A stretch of 64,000 bases of DNA from Cryptomeria japonica (Eukaryota > Streptophyta > Pinopsida > Cupressales > Cupressaceae), in assembly GCF_030272615.1 (NCBI RefSeq), contig NC_081411.1:823850397-823914396 (forward strand), in the 5' to 3' direction. The notes beneath the pieces were generated by a model. That model made no database searches, was not told where the DNA came from, and saw nothing but the letters and a program-made list of their open reading frames with translations. The translations under genes and the position numbers were made by a program. Within the stretch, counting starts at the first letter, position 1. Every line of letters starts with the position of its first letter. This document shows, one piece after another, positions 46,388-58,963 of the stretch.

Positions 46388-47094
46388 ATTACGCCATTGT
46401 GTGTGAAGCTTGTCAACATCTATTTTTAGTCTGCATATGCATTTATTAATGGATTGAGCCAACATGTTACTACACATTTCATATTGTGCAGTTTTGTGAA
46501 GCCGACATGGTTAATGATTTTTTTTGTTGGTGTGGATATATAAGATTGATTTGGCTGATCATTTTTATGTATGTTATGAGCGAAGAGAGTCTGTATGAGT
46601 GAATTTTGGTGAACGTGATTGAAGTTTTTGGTGGTTTGGTGAGTGACAGAGTAGGAAAACAAAGTACAGTGTCAAATCAGGTGCAAGAGAGAATATGAGC
46701 CTAACTAGAATTGCAATTTGACATATGTAGATGCTATAATTCATTTTTATTAGTTTGTAAGGCAGTGAGCCTTCCTCTAGGTTGTAGCCCTTTTGTAATT
46801 GAGTAGTGAGCTCTAGGTAGTGTGCCTGAATGCAAGTGCATTCCCTTCATGTAATATTATCATACTTATGGACATAGTATAATAATATTGTGTCTTGAAA
46901 TCCCACCGTGGTTTTTCTAGTTTTGGGTTTCCATGTAAAAAATCTAATGTTATGGCTGTTTGGTTGTTTTCTTTAAGTTTTTGCAGTTCACTTTCTTTCT
47001 TGTACATCTAGTGGATTAAGAATCATATTAATAAGTTTACAAATTGTAAAACACTGATTCACCCCCCCCCTCTCAGTGTTCATTGATTCCAACA
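46388..47094 (+). repeat. LTR J, right part
   Basis: Shares the order of elements seen at the ends of the plus-strand LTRs: a ggcagtgagccttcc / gtagtgagctctagg block, tcccaccgtggtttttc, then caccccccccctctcagtg. It ends ttgattccaaca. With 11126-11549 it forms one LTR split by E. No internal region follows, so J is probably a solo LTR. Confidence 0.6.
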
Positions 47095-47920
47095 TTGTTT
47101 TTCCACCATGTCATGTGCAAGGCCAAGAGAAAACAAAGGTGGACTTTCAATCTTTGGAGGACCAAGAGGAAGACTTGTAGGATTGATCAAAATGAGAAAG
47201 GGAAGAAATGAGAGTTGACTGGTGAAGACAAATTTTTTGACATCTCCGATTTGCAAAATTTTGAAGTTGAGGCAGGGGTTATCTCAAATAAAAGGGTTGA
47301 CCATGAGTTGGATGATGATATGTTCTCACATATTATTATTTCTTTTTATTCCAAACTTGATGAAAGTTTGGTGTCCTCAAGTGGGGAGGTTCTTGATCAA
47401 CATGGTCAAATTTTGGTGGAGGAGACGATTGAACCTATGCAAGCTAGAAAAGGAGGTTCATGTTTTGTAATAACAAGAGGCTTCCCAATTAGATATCTCT
47501 CCATGATTGGGGCCAAGTATGAAGTTGCAGAGCCCTTTACCAAGCTACAAGTGAAGGAAAAATTAGCAATATGTTTGATAAAGCTTTTGGGCTATGTATA
47601 TTTGTTTGTGAGTTGTAGAGCTTCCTACAACCAGCATTGGTTCTTCTTTTCATCTCCTAGCTCTATTTTTTGTTCCAGAGCCATGAAAACTATCACTCCC
47701 TATTTAGGAAGGGAATCTACTTTAACCAATTTGTGAATGACTTTGTTTAACAACTTCAACATTGACTGGTTAAAGTAGGGTAGTGTAGGTTTCAGTTATT
47801 TATGTTTGTAATAAGTATTTAGTTTTTAGTTATTTATGTTTGTAATAAGTGTACATTTATAGGTCATTCCTGTAAGAATGGTAGAGAGGATGTTTTGTTT
47901 TAGGTTGTAGGGGTAGAAAG
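47095..47920 (+). other. Interior of G with an unrecognised 173-codon ORF
   Basis: 47215-47736 is open for 173 codons (MTGEDKFFDISDLQNF...TLTNL). I recognise no domain. The first half is acidic and the second half contains a hydrophobic stretch. It lies right of LTR J, in what should be more of element G, so a degraded retroelement frame is the likeliest explanation. Chance openness is possible. The remaining sequence has no feature I can support. Confidence 0.3.
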
Positions 47921-49256
47921 TGTTGGAAACAATAATGAAATAAAACTAAGAGGGGGGGTGAATCAATTTTCACTGGATCTACAAACTCAACCACAAATAC
48001 ATATATGATAAACTGTAGGAACAACAAAGATAAGAAAATTGATAGCACAACACACAACACCAAGATTTTGACTTGGAAAACCTGCTTAAGGGAAAAACCA
48101 TGGTGGGAACCTACCCACAATAAGATGATACTCTGTTGTAGTATGTGAAAACAATTACAATGGCGAATTCACCAGCATTCTGGCACACTGCCTAGAGCTC
48201 ACAACTCAAGATACAATAACCCAAAATTCTATAACCCTCACATAAGTTTCACTGACTTACAACAAGATTCAGGCTACAATCTGGAAGGAATGAACTACAA
48301 TAATAGCATATACTAATGCCTGATGAGAGTTTCCATTAAGAAAATTTGTCTACTCTACACCAATCTCTTCTCAATACACCACAATGAAAGATGACTTCAC
48401 TTAAGAACCACATATACCACTCTCTGATAATATAGACACAACCTCTATACCTAAATTACATGACTATACCACATATTTATATAATTCATCAACCTTGACA
48501 ACAAGGTCGGCCAAACCCTCGACTCATAATTACAAAATTACATCACACGATACAAATATCGACCACTAGACCAATATAACGATATGCATGATATAACATG
48601 GACCTAAACCAAATTTCCAAATACACAACACCACTATAAATCACACCAAGGTTAACCACAACACGCTACAACACCAAGAATACCGCATACCACAAAGAAC
48701 ATCATCGGATCAACAAAATCACCAAAAACTTGCACATTGATCAATATGGATCATCAAAACAAATAGAACATAATTAGGAAACACCAACAAGCATGGTATA
48801 ATCATCCATAACAACTGCATCAACACCACTTATCAAATCATCATCGATCAACATCTAAAACTCATGAACACTCAAATAAAAACAACTATCACGAAGAAAG
48901 ATAGCTTGCGGAGCACTAAATCACAAACCAACAGAAATAAAGATACACAAGACCATCCCAAAAAATCTCCCAAAAACTCAGCTCAAGGTCTGATCACACC
49001 AAAATATATTGGAGGAAATATCAAACTTTGCAAAGCACTAATCAGAAAACCAAACTACAAACTGGATCATATGATATGATCAATTAAGCTTCCCAGATCA
49101 CTAATACCAATACAGAAAGATATAATGATACTAGAAATACTCCATACACTGAACCATGATCCCAATAAATAAATCTGCAGTCACCAGAGCAATAAATCAT
49201 AGGAATATGTTGACATCAATGACAACAACATATCCTAGTAGCAACAATGTCCAACA
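47921..49256 (-). mobile_element. Solo LTR K
   Basis: Plus-strand TGTTGGAAACAATAATG to gtccaaca, with the gagggggggtgaatca motif near 47950. It is flanked by GAAAG (47916-47920) and AAAAG (49257-49261), a 5-bp duplication with one change. No partner LTR or interior exists in the window. Confidence 0.75.
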
Positions 49257-49919
49257 AAAAGCATCTAATTTTTGTTTAGGCCTTGACTCTATGTCCAATG
49301 GATATCTAAGAATTATAGTCTTACCCTAAGCAAGCTTAGAGCCACCTCTAAGTCACTAGAAATGTTAACAATTTTTGTGCCAACCCTTGCAAAAATCAGT
49401 TCTAAGATTTTAGTGTGGCTGACACGTCGTGTTAGTCAGTGCAACTAACACATTGTGTTATCGTACTTAGTAGAGTTAGCTACTTCTTTATTTTTTAGAC
49501 AAAGCATAACATGAAGGTTATGTTAAGGTGCATAACATGAGGGTTGGTAATAAGAACCAACAGTTACACCAGTAGTGGTATGACTAACACGCGTGTTAGT
49601 CACATCTTGTATTAGACACTGCATGTTATTCAGTTGTGGCGAGCTATAGTTTTGGCCGCACAAGTTTTGAAAAGAAGAAATATATGTTTATTATGTGGGA
49701 TGGTGAGGGAAAGAAGGAAAGTTGGTTCTTTTCCCCCCCACATGAGCAGAGGAGAAAAGAAAAATGTGGCGTGGAATAGCAAGAGATAAAGACGTGGTCT
49801 CTTCCCATTACCCCACGAAGGAAAACTATAGTAGACAAAGGTTGTACAAGATAACAAACAGATGGTGCAAGTGATGTTCCCCATTACCCTACAAGGCAAA
49901 AAATGCCAAGGAAGGAGTG
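49257..49919. other. Non-coding part of G between K and H
   Basis: No credible ORF. It contains several short gtgttagt / taacac phrases (about 49420-49600) and purine-rich stretches. The tail shares ttccc(c)attaccc(t/c)ac phrases with 57400-57650, so it may be the start of the right LTR of G, interrupted by H. Confidence 0.4.
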
Positions 49920-51368
49920 TTATGGTATGATGAAAGAATGAGTATCTGGTAGATTACTGAGAGGAGGGGGTGAATCAACAAACTAAAAAACTAATACAAA
50001 CTTCCCAAACTCAAACTCAAAGTAAACTTTCACTGTCAAGATCAATACTCATAAGAATACTCAACATCAACTAGTTAACTATTATACCAATTTAACAGTA
50101 AACAACTTCAATCTTGTAAACATACAAATGCTTAATCATATGTCAGCATATTCCATCTCTCAATGCTTCCAATTATCATGCCTTATCAGAATAGTTAAGA
50201 AGTCAATCAAATCAACAAATAAGATCATAACCACAAAAACATTCACCACATGACACAAATATTTATACATGGAAAACCCAAATAGGTAAAAACCATGGTG
50301 AGATGAGACTCACAAGATAGCTATCTGAACTCTTCTGAAGTTCGCCCTATTAGGAGCCAAGCATGTTAAAGCTTTTACAATAAGTCCTATTAAGAACTGA
50401 TCATGTTAGGAATCACCCAGTTAAGGGATTTACAAATGCCTTGATAAAAAGAAAATACCCTATTAGGAGTAACCTCGGTAGAGGATTTGAGAATCCAAGC
50501 TAATGGACCACCTTGATAGAGGATTTAAGAAGCAACCAAACTTGTCAGAGCTTACCCGGTTAGGGGATTTCACTTCTGCTGTAATTGTTAGAAAACAATA
50601 GGTTTTTCTTGATCTGTCTGAATCGCACTACATTTGCTTGATCAGATCATTTTAAGCTTCAATCTGCCTTTACACAAACTATAGACCCATTCTCTAGTTA
50701 GGAAACCACACACCCAATTGATTTTTGCCAACTTTGCCAACACCAAAATGAAACAACTTCATCGACCTTAAATACAAATCAATTAGGTCGGTAACACAAC
50801 AAAAACCTAATTCTCTCATAGAGATTACAAATAAGTTAGTTCAAGTGTGACCGTTGGATTTACATAGCAATCTATACACATTCTTCAAGAAAATCCCAAC
50901 CACTCCATGATCACCGCTTCATCGGGCTTTGTAACTCATCATGCGATATGCATTAGATGCAATCCACTTTGCTCATTCCCTAGACAATAAAAAAAAATGC
51001 CAAAACAATCTAAACTAATCCTCATACAATGATCACACGTGTCTCCATCATTACCGCTCAACATTAGATCTTAAACCAACATAACCATTTCAAAAAACTT
51101 GATTGGTTAGGGTTTAACAAAAATAACTGGTAGGGTTTACTGGTTACATCACATAGAAAGGGTTTAACCTTATACACCAGTTTACTAGTTCAACTTACAA
51201 ACTTACATACTGGTTTACAACATCTTCCACAAAGCTCTTCCTATCAGTTACAAGACAATATCAATAATAATAACAATATCTGCAATATTATAAATACCAT
51301 CACTAGTTCAATTGACATCAATGACAACATAACATATCATTAATGCAATCTTCATGCAAATGCCAATG
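49920..51368 (-). repeat. 3' LTR of element H
   Basis: Pairs with 55721-57141. Tips are mutated (TTATGG for TGATGG; gccaatg for gccaaca). It is followed by a degraded polypurine tract (atctcctcctttagc). Confidence 0.82.
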
Positions 51369-51722
51369 ATCTCCTCCTTTAGCATTGATGGCAATACAAA
51401 TATCAATGCCTCTGATTGCTACTATGGATTGGTGAATAGGAATCCTGGTTTACATTACCAAGTATTCACCATGCCCAGTATGTCTTCATCTTATCACTGG
51501 TTTCTCTTTGCCAATCACATAATTCTTCTCCTCAGTCACATAATTCTTATCCCCCTTTGACAACAATGCCAAATTGAAAGTAAAACATGTAATGTCAAAT
51601 TTTCACTATGCATCAACAACATACTACAACTTGATGCTCCCCCTATCGAATACATCCACTTCTACATCAATCCATGTAAAATTCTACAAGTGATTTAGGG
51701 ACTGATCCAATCAAAATTATTA
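51369..51722 (-). promoter_or_regulatory. Polypurine tracts and 3' region of H
   Basis: Degraded 3' tract at 51369-51380. A second tract (ccccctttg) is at about 51551-51559, and a ccccctat tract at 51639-51646. The first 278 bp are repeated at 57142-57398. Confidence 0.65.
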
Positions 51723-52835
51723 TCAACTAACTTCATGAAGGGGTACAACCCCTAGTTGTCTTCTAAGACACTCAAATGTAGTCTTAGGTAGAGGTTTGGT
51801 AAAGATGTCTGCAAGCTGCTCCTTGGTAGAAACATGCTCTAAGATAATATCTTTACTTTGAACTTTTTCCCTCATAAATTGATACTTCAATTCAATGTGC
51901 TTGGTGCGAGCATGCAAAATAGGACTCTTAGAAATATTTATGGCACTTGTATTATCACATAAAATATTTATAGGTTCTGAGATCTTCATCTTAAAACCTT
52001 CCAAAATGTGCCTCATCCAAATAGTCTGTGTGCAATTCATATAAGCTGCAACATACTCAACTTCAACAGTAGATTGTGAAGTACAACTCTACTTCTTACT
52101 ACTCCATGAAACAAGTCTTCCTCCTAGAAAGAATGCTCCACCAGTAGTACTTTTCTGGTCATCAACAATACCTATCCAATCAACATCTATGTACACCTTC
52201 AAATCAAAATTTCCTCCATATGGATACCATAATCTATAGTCATCTTCCTTTGATAACTTACAACCTATAACCATTGGTGTTCCAACTGGTTTATAGTCAC
52301 TCATGCCAAAAGTCTTCAAAACCTCTTTCACATACTTAGATTGTGTAATGAAAATAACATTCTTCATTTGTTGTATCTGCAAGCCTATGAATTTTTTTAT
52401 TTCCCCTACTAAAGACATTTCAAACTCATTTTTTATTTCATCAACAAAACTGTTGCTCATGACATCATTACCTCCAAAAACAGTATCATCAACAAATACT
52501 TCACTAACCAGTATTTCATCTCCATCAGACTTGAGATAAATGTTACTATCATCACTGGTTCTTGCAAAGCCTATCTTCATTAGATGTGTATGAAGCCTTT
52601 CATACCATGCTCTAGGTTCATGATTTAATCCATACAAAGCTTTATGCAATCTTCTTACCATGTCTTTCTCATCTGTCAAAGCATAACCATCTGGCTGCTC
52701 TATGTATACCTCTTCTTCCAATATCGCATTAAAAAATGTAGACTTAACATCCATTTTGTATACCTTGAACTTCTTACGGGCTGCAAATGCAAGTAAAGTT
52801 TTGACACCTTCCAGTATTGCAACTAGTGCAAACAT
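51723..52835 (-). pseudogene. RT and RNase H of element H, with internal deletion
   Basis: 52089-52835 has YKMDVKSTFFNAILEEEVY, LYGLNHEPRAWYERLH (the usual text is LKQAPRAWY) and the catalytic FVDDTVFGG. After CKLSKEDD it jumps to YRLWYPYGGNFDLKVY. The connection segment with the usual SMIGxLLYLT and RPDI motifs is missing, an in-frame loss compared with D. A TAG at 52089 replaces the Gln expected in SSKKQ. 51723-52040 is the RNase H end (ILCDNTSAINISKS, HARTKHIELKYQF). The RT lead-in upstream (52836-53150) is in another frame. Confidence 0.88.
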
Positions 52836-53152
52836 TTCACCATAATCTTCTCCTTCTTCTTGCGCATAACCTTTGCAGACTAATCTTGCCTTGTTGTGAA
52901 CTATAACACCATCTTCATTTAACTTGTTTCTAAATACCCATTTAGCACCTATAACATTCTTATTTACCGGTCAGGGTACTAGTGTCCAAGTGTTGTTCTT
53001 CTCAATTTGATCAAATTCCTCCTCCATAGCTTTAACCCAATGATCATCACAAAATGCCTCCTTAGCACTTCTTGGTTCAATGGTGGAGACATGCAAGAGT
53101 TCTCTCTTATTCTCCTTCTAGTTAGTACTCCAACATCCTTACCCCCAATAAT

Positions 53153-54636
53153 CTACTCAGGACTGTGGTTCAGTCTCACACATCTAGGAATAACATGATC
53201 ATTCTCTTCAGGTTTAGCTTCTTCATTATCATCTTCTTTTGAATTTATTTGTTCCAGTTGAACAAGTGCATCAGAATTTTCTTTACCGGTTTCTGATTTA
53301 ATTTTTTCAGGCTCTACAAGAAAAATGCAAGGATCTTCATCATTTTTCTTTGAATTGGTTCCTTCTAAGACTTCAGGACATTCATCTACTCTAATATCAA
53401 CACTCTCAACAATTCTCTGTGTCCGATTGCTAAAGCATTTGTAGGCCTTACTCTTGGTGGAATAGCCAAGAAATATGCCTTCATCACTCTTATCTTCAAA
53501 CTTACTAATGTAATCACCTCTTTTAATAATACATTTGCTACCAAATATCTTAAAATAGCTAACATCAGGTGATCTCCCATACCAATATTCATAAGGGGTC
53601 TTGTCCTTACCTTTTTTCACTAGAACTCGGTTCATTGTGTAGACAGTTGTACTTACAACTTCCTTCCAAAATGTTTTCTCTACACCTCCTTGTATCAACA
53701 TTGTCCTAGTAGCTTCAACCAATGACTGATTGTTTCTCTCTTCTATACCATTATGCTATGGTGTCTCTGGTGTAGAAAGTCATCGCTTGATACCATTCTC
53801 ATCACAATACTTGGTGAATTCCTTAGAAGTGAATTCACCGCCTTGATCTGTTCTCAGACATTTTATCTTTTTTCCACTCTCTTTCTTATCTAAGGCCCTA
53901 AATGCCTTGAACTTACCAAATTTTTTATTCTTATCCTTCAAGAATGTGACCCACATCATCCTTGAACAATCATCAGTGAAGATCATGAAATATCTGTCAC
54001 CTTGAATGCTTCTTGTTCTTATTGGTCCACATAGATCTGTATGAACCAAATCTAACAAGTGCTCCACTAAGAAGGACTTTCTCTTGAAAGTTGAAGAAGT
54101 CATCTTTCCTAACTAACATTCTTTGAAAAGAGCATTAACTAGTTTGTCTAGCTGAGGCAGACCTCTTACTGTCTTAGACTTGCTCACTTTAACAATGTTA
54201 TCAAAGTTTATATGACAAAATCTCCTATGACAAAGCCAACAATCATCTATCTTTGCAATCAAACAATTGCTAACTTTAGGATTAAGATGAAATAGATTAC
54301 CTCTGGTTTGTTTCCCGGTTGCAATCAATTCACCTTCGTGTCAAAGATTTTGCACATACCATTTTTAAACTCCAGTGGGTATCCTCTGTCATTAAGTTAT
54401 TCCACACTCACAAGATTATGCGTTAGACCTTCAACCCAATAGACATCGTTAACACTGATCTTCCCATTAGGAGAAATAACTCCCTTACATTTAACCATAT
54501 AGGGTGAGTCATTGCCAAATCTGACAACACCGCCATCAAATTCCTTCAAGGAAAGAAATTTGCTTCGATCACCGGTCATATGATGTGAACAACCACTATC
54601 AATGATCCAATCATCAGAGTTATACATCCTGGACAC
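53153..54636 (-). pseudogene. Protease and integrase of element H
   Basis: 54397-54636 holds the protease site WIIDSGCSHHMTGD. 54113-54328 is the Gag-pre-integrase part (LCHRRFCHINF...FKEC). A TAG at 54113 stands where E has the Gln of ECQLGKK. 53780-54103 carries the integrase core with HTDLCGP and LRTDQGGEF. TGA and TAG stops follow before EERNNQS (the Glu region). 53153-53722 is the C-terminal domain (DKTPYEYWYGRSPDVSYFKIFG), ending in TAG 53153 where E has Gln (DQIIGD). Confidence 0.9.
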
Positions 54637-54671
54637 TAGTGCCTTCTGATCTGATATCTCTTCCTTAATAG

Positions 54672-55589
54672 CTAAAACACAATATATTCACTAGTATCAT
54701 CATCAGATTCTTCATCAGTAATACCACTGTCAACCACTATAAGACAATCTCTCTTGCCTTTACCCTTATACATCTTGAATTTGTCTCTCTTGTGTTCTTT
54801 TTCACTATTAGGGCAATTAGCTGCTATATGACCAATCTTGTTGCATGCAAAACATTTTAAACGTAGTTTACCTCTATATTTCCCAGTGCCTCTAGGAAGT
54901 CGTTTTGCAAACAATGCTTCAAGTTCCACTAAGATGTCTTCATCATCAGCATCTCTGCTAGATCTAGATTCATAGACATGACAAGTATCTCTACTTTTTC
55001 TCACAGATGGGTTAAAGATAGAAGCTCTAAATGCAGATTTTGATTTCTGTACACTACCATCATATCCATTTAATTCAAAAGTAGTAAGTTTTCCAATGAT
55101 AGAGTCACGAGTTACCTTAGTTTTGTCAATGGACTTCAGCTCCTGAATAGTTGCAACTTGGATAGAATAGACTAGTAGTAGGGTTCTCAGTACCTTACTG
55201 ATCGCTGTGGCATCTTCCACTTTCCCTCCTACACTCTTTATTTCACCAACTATCTCTTTTATCCTTTGACCATACTGCTGGATATTCTCACCTTCAGACA
55301 TTATCATGTTATCAAACTTTCCTCTTAGGCTCTCCTCTTTAGCAATCTTAACATGTTAATCACCACTATAAATCTCTTCAAGATTTTTCCATACTTCATA
55401 TGTAGTTTTAAGACCATGAACATCTACATATTCAGCATTAGATAGGGAACTTATAATAGCCTCCAATGCTTGATGATTTTCTTGTTGTTCTTTCTTCTGA
55501 TCATTAGTCAGAGTTCTAGCACGTGCAACATACTGAGTTTCTACATGATCCCAATACTGACTTCCAAGACTCTTGATGTAAATCTTCAT
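54672..55589 (-). pseudogene. Gag of element H
   Basis: One frame from 55589 (MKIYIKSLGSQYWDHV) continues past TAA 55356 to 54672. It is the copia UBN2-like Gag: ALEAIISSLSNAEYVDVHG, YEVWKNLEEIYSGD, NIQQYGQRIKEIVGEI, LRTLLLVYSIQVATIQEL. The zinc knuckle CFACNKIGHIAANC is intact. A single T insertion near 54675 shifts the end out of frame with the protease. It is the same Gag subfamily as D and E. Confidence 0.9.
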
Positions 55590-55706
55590 TCTATCGCTTC
55601 ATATTCTATAGTTTTCTCTATTGAACTTCGGGCCTTCCTTCTTCATCATGATCTACAAGATCTTTTCCTCAAGTTCTTAGGCTTTAGGTTAAAGAGGACG
55701 TGAGAC

Positions 55707-55718
55707 GCTCTGTTACCA
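55707..55718 (-). other. Primer binding site of element H (one change)
   Basis: Minus-strand TGGTAACAGAGC, one base different from the TGGTATCAGAGC of A and I. Confidence 0.8.
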
Positions 55719-55720
55719 AT

Positions 55721-57141
55721 TGATGGTATGATGAAAGAATAGGTATTTGGTAGATTACTAAGAGGGGGGGGGTGATCAGTAAACTAAAAAACTGATACAA
55801 ACTTCCCAAACTCAAACTCAAAGTAAACTTTCACTATCAAGATCAATACTCATAAGAATACTCAACATCAACCGATTAACTGTTATACCAACTTAATAGT
55901 AAACAACTTCAATCTTGTTAACATACAAATGCTTAATCATATGTCAACATATTCCATCTCTCAATACTTCTAGTTATCATGCCTTATTAGAATAGTTAAG
56001 TAGTCAATCAAATCAACAAATAAGATCATAACCACAAAAAAATTCACCACATGACACAAATATTTATACGTGGAAAACCCAAAGAGGAAAAAACCATGGT
56101 GAGATGAGACTCACAAGATAGCTATCTGAACTCTTCTGAAGTTCACCCTATTAGGAGCCAAGCCTGTTAAAGCTTGTACAATAAGTCCTGTTAAGAATCA
56201 ATCCTCTTAGGAATCACCCGGTTAAGGGATTTACAAATGCCTTGATAAAAAGGAAATACCCTGTTAGGAGTAACCTTGATAGAGGATTTGAGAATCCAAG
56301 CTAATGGGCCACCTTGTTAGAGGATTTAAGAAGTAATCAAGCTTGTTAGAACTTACCCGGTTAGGGGATTTCATTTTTGTTATAATTGTTAGAAAGCAAC
56401 AGGTTTTTCTTGATCTGTCTGGATAGCACTACATTTGCTTGATCAAATCCTTTTAAGCTTCAATATGGCTTTACACAAACTGTAGATCCATTCTCTGGTT
56501 AGGAAACCATACACTCAACTGATTTCTTCCAACTTTGCCAACACCAAAAGGAAACAACTTTATCGACCTTAAATACAAATTAATTAGGTTGGTAAGAGAA
56601 CAAAAACCTAATTATGTCATAAATATTACAAAAAAATTGGTTCAAGTGTGACCGTTGGATTTACATAGCAATCTATACAAATTCTTCAGGAAAATTCCAA
56701 CCGCTCCATGATCACCACTTCATCGGACTTTGTAACTCATCACACACTATGCATTAGATGCAATCCACTTTGCTCATTCCCTAGACAATCAAACAAATGC
56801 ACCAAAACAATCTGAACTAATCCTCATACAATGATCACACGTGTCTCCATCATTACCGCTCAACATTAGATCTTAAACCAACACAACCATTTCAGCAAAC
56901 TTGTTCGGTTAGGGTTTAACAAAAACAACTGGTAGGGTTTACCGGTTACATCACATAGAAAGGGTTTAACATTATTGGTTCAACTTACAAACTTACATAC
57001 CGATTTACAACATCTTCCACAAATCTCTTCCTACCGGTTACAAGACAATATCAATAATAACAATAATATCAGTAATATTATAAATACCATCACCGGTTCA
57101 ATTGACATCAATGAGAACATAACATATCATTAATGCCAACA
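55721..57141 (-). repeat. 5' LTR of element H
   Basis: Pairs with 49920-51368. Ends gccaaca on the plus strand and is followed by a second copy of the interior start instead of flanking DNA. Confidence 0.85.
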
Positions 57142-57398
57142 ATCTCCCCATTTGGCATTTATGGCAATACAAATATCAATTCCTCTGATTGCTAGTGTGG
57201 ATTGGTCAATAGGAATCCTAGTTTACATTACCAAGTATTCACCATGCTCAGTATGTCTTCATCTTGTCGCTGGTTTCCCTTTGCCAATCACATAATTCTT
57301 CTCCCCCTTTGACAACAATGCCAAATTGAAAGTAAAACATATAATGTCAAATTTTCATTGTGCATCAACAACATACTACAACTTGATGCTCCCCCTAT

Positions 57399-58899
57399 GG
57401 ATGGCTTTCCCCACCACCCCGTAGGGAAAGATGAAGATGAAAGCGCCCTTGCAAGGTAAGAAAGCAAAGTAACGCACAGGCTTCCCTACTATTTAACATT
57501 GATGATAAAGAACATCAAAGCGGCTTGTGAGGTAAGAAAGTAAAGTGAACAAAGGCTTCCCTACCATCTTGCAAAGGATTTTGAGGAAGTAGTTAGGCCT
57601 TGCGGGGTAAGAAATCATAGAGAAAACAATGTTCCCTGCCATCCTGCACCCAAGATACAACAATGATATACAAAGTGAGCCTGGCCTGCCACATGGAATG
57701 TGTGTGGCTGTGGATTTTCACTCAATGGGACAATTAGACAACTATGTTATAAAGTTTCATTGAGCCCTTTGGAGCGCTATGTGAAGAGATCTCTCATGTC
57801 CATCTTTGTGCGAATCTCTCTAATCGACAACCGATTTTCAAACTTGCAAGGGCCATTAACATTTAAACCTCTGTGCAGGGTGGTTGTCGACCCAATGGTT
57901 GAGGTCCCTTTTTATACCTAGTTAGCACTTGATTTTGGATTAGATTTCATCCAACCAATTAAATCTTTCAGCATTAATCCAAACATGACTCCTGCAGCCA
58001 ATTTTGGATGCCACCTGTGCCTCTTCAAGGCATCGTGTAGACTTTTGTGCCTACAGATTCCATCCTAGTGCATTGAATTGTAGATATTTCCTCCTTTTGC
58101 AAGGATTTTTCTTTTCCAGAGGTAAAGGACACTCTCAAAGAAGAATTGAACATGCCATCGGATCATCCTTGATATGATCTTCTTCTCCTATTTGATATTT
58201 TATAACCTAACCCTAGCTAGGGTTAGGGTTTCTTAACTTTAGCTCGACCTGAGTTATGCCTAAGCTTTAAAGGCAATTTTGTAGCCCTATTTAGGGATCT
58301 TCTTCTTCCTTTTCTTTTGTAGAAGACTTATGTTTCTCTGCACTTGTAAATTTTGCCTTGCCCTTTCATTAATAAAATTAGACTTACTTGCCTCCTTTTA
58401 GTTCTTACAACCTATGTAATATTTTTATATCTTTGTTTGAATGCATTCTTGTTTGTTTTTCTTAGTTTTAGGTGTTTGTGTTGATCCCTCTATGGATGTT
58501 GACCATGAACTGAGCTTAGTTCCTCTCCTTATTTCATATAATTCCAACCTTCAATCACACTTAGGTGGCTAATTAGGATAAAAATTTGTGCATATTTGGG
58601 GTAGTTTTATTGATGTCTTGTGTAGTCATAGGCAGAAAGGATCAAGCTTCCATCTAGGTGAAAACCTTATTTCTCCTCTTTCAAGAATCCCTTCTTTCTC
58701 CCTTTTCTCTCTCAAAACTAGTATAATAGATATTTCAGTGTTGGGTTAGTCCAACACTTGCACTCATATTGGAAAGGAAGTCGACCTTTTCTACAGACTC
58801 AACCTCACTTCTGCAAGTCCCATAGTTGGGAGGTTGTTTCCATGTTGCACAAGGTTGATGATCAAGGTTGTTCAACAAGCGGGTACACTTTTTTGACAC
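57399..58899 (+). repeat. Right LTR-like repeat of old element G
   Basis: From about 57635 it matches 1785-2983. It has a 22-bp insertion near 58459 (ttcttagttttaggtgtttg region) absent from the left copy, and a cattaataaaatta polyadenylation-like stretch near 58370. The first 250 bp have no counterpart on the left, where L interrupts, and hold a three-unit tandem repeat. A boundary with H at 57398 is assumed. Confidence 0.6.
57447..57655 (+). repeat. Three-unit tandem repeat, period about 75 bp
   Basis: Units start near 57447, 57522 and 57597. Each reads (c)ttg..ggtaagaaa then, about 20 bases later, ttccct.cca/ta. The ggtaa phrases are 76 and 75 bp apart. Units are diverged. Confidence 0.6.
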
Positions 58900-58963
58900 C
58901 ACTTAAATTTGGATCCTCTATGACCCCTACAACCTGAATTGTTCTACTATCAAGTTGCATAAA

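Larger units (their letters stand above)
49920..57398 (-). mobile_element. Element H: copia retrotransposon with a second partial interior
   Basis: The order on the plus strand is LTR (49920-51368), interior (51369-55720), LTR (55721-57141), then 57142-57398. That last piece repeats the first 278 bp of the interior (51369-51646) and breaks off after ccccctat. The coding region has copia Gag, protease, integrase, RT and RNase H, all broken. I find no target duplication. The extra interior piece suggests the remnant of a tandem or recombined element rather than a simple insertion. Confidence 0.85.

Noticed and set aside
47215-47736. A possible cellular gene exon
   Set aside because: No domain, splice pattern or homolog I recognise, and the position is inside the nested retroelement tract.
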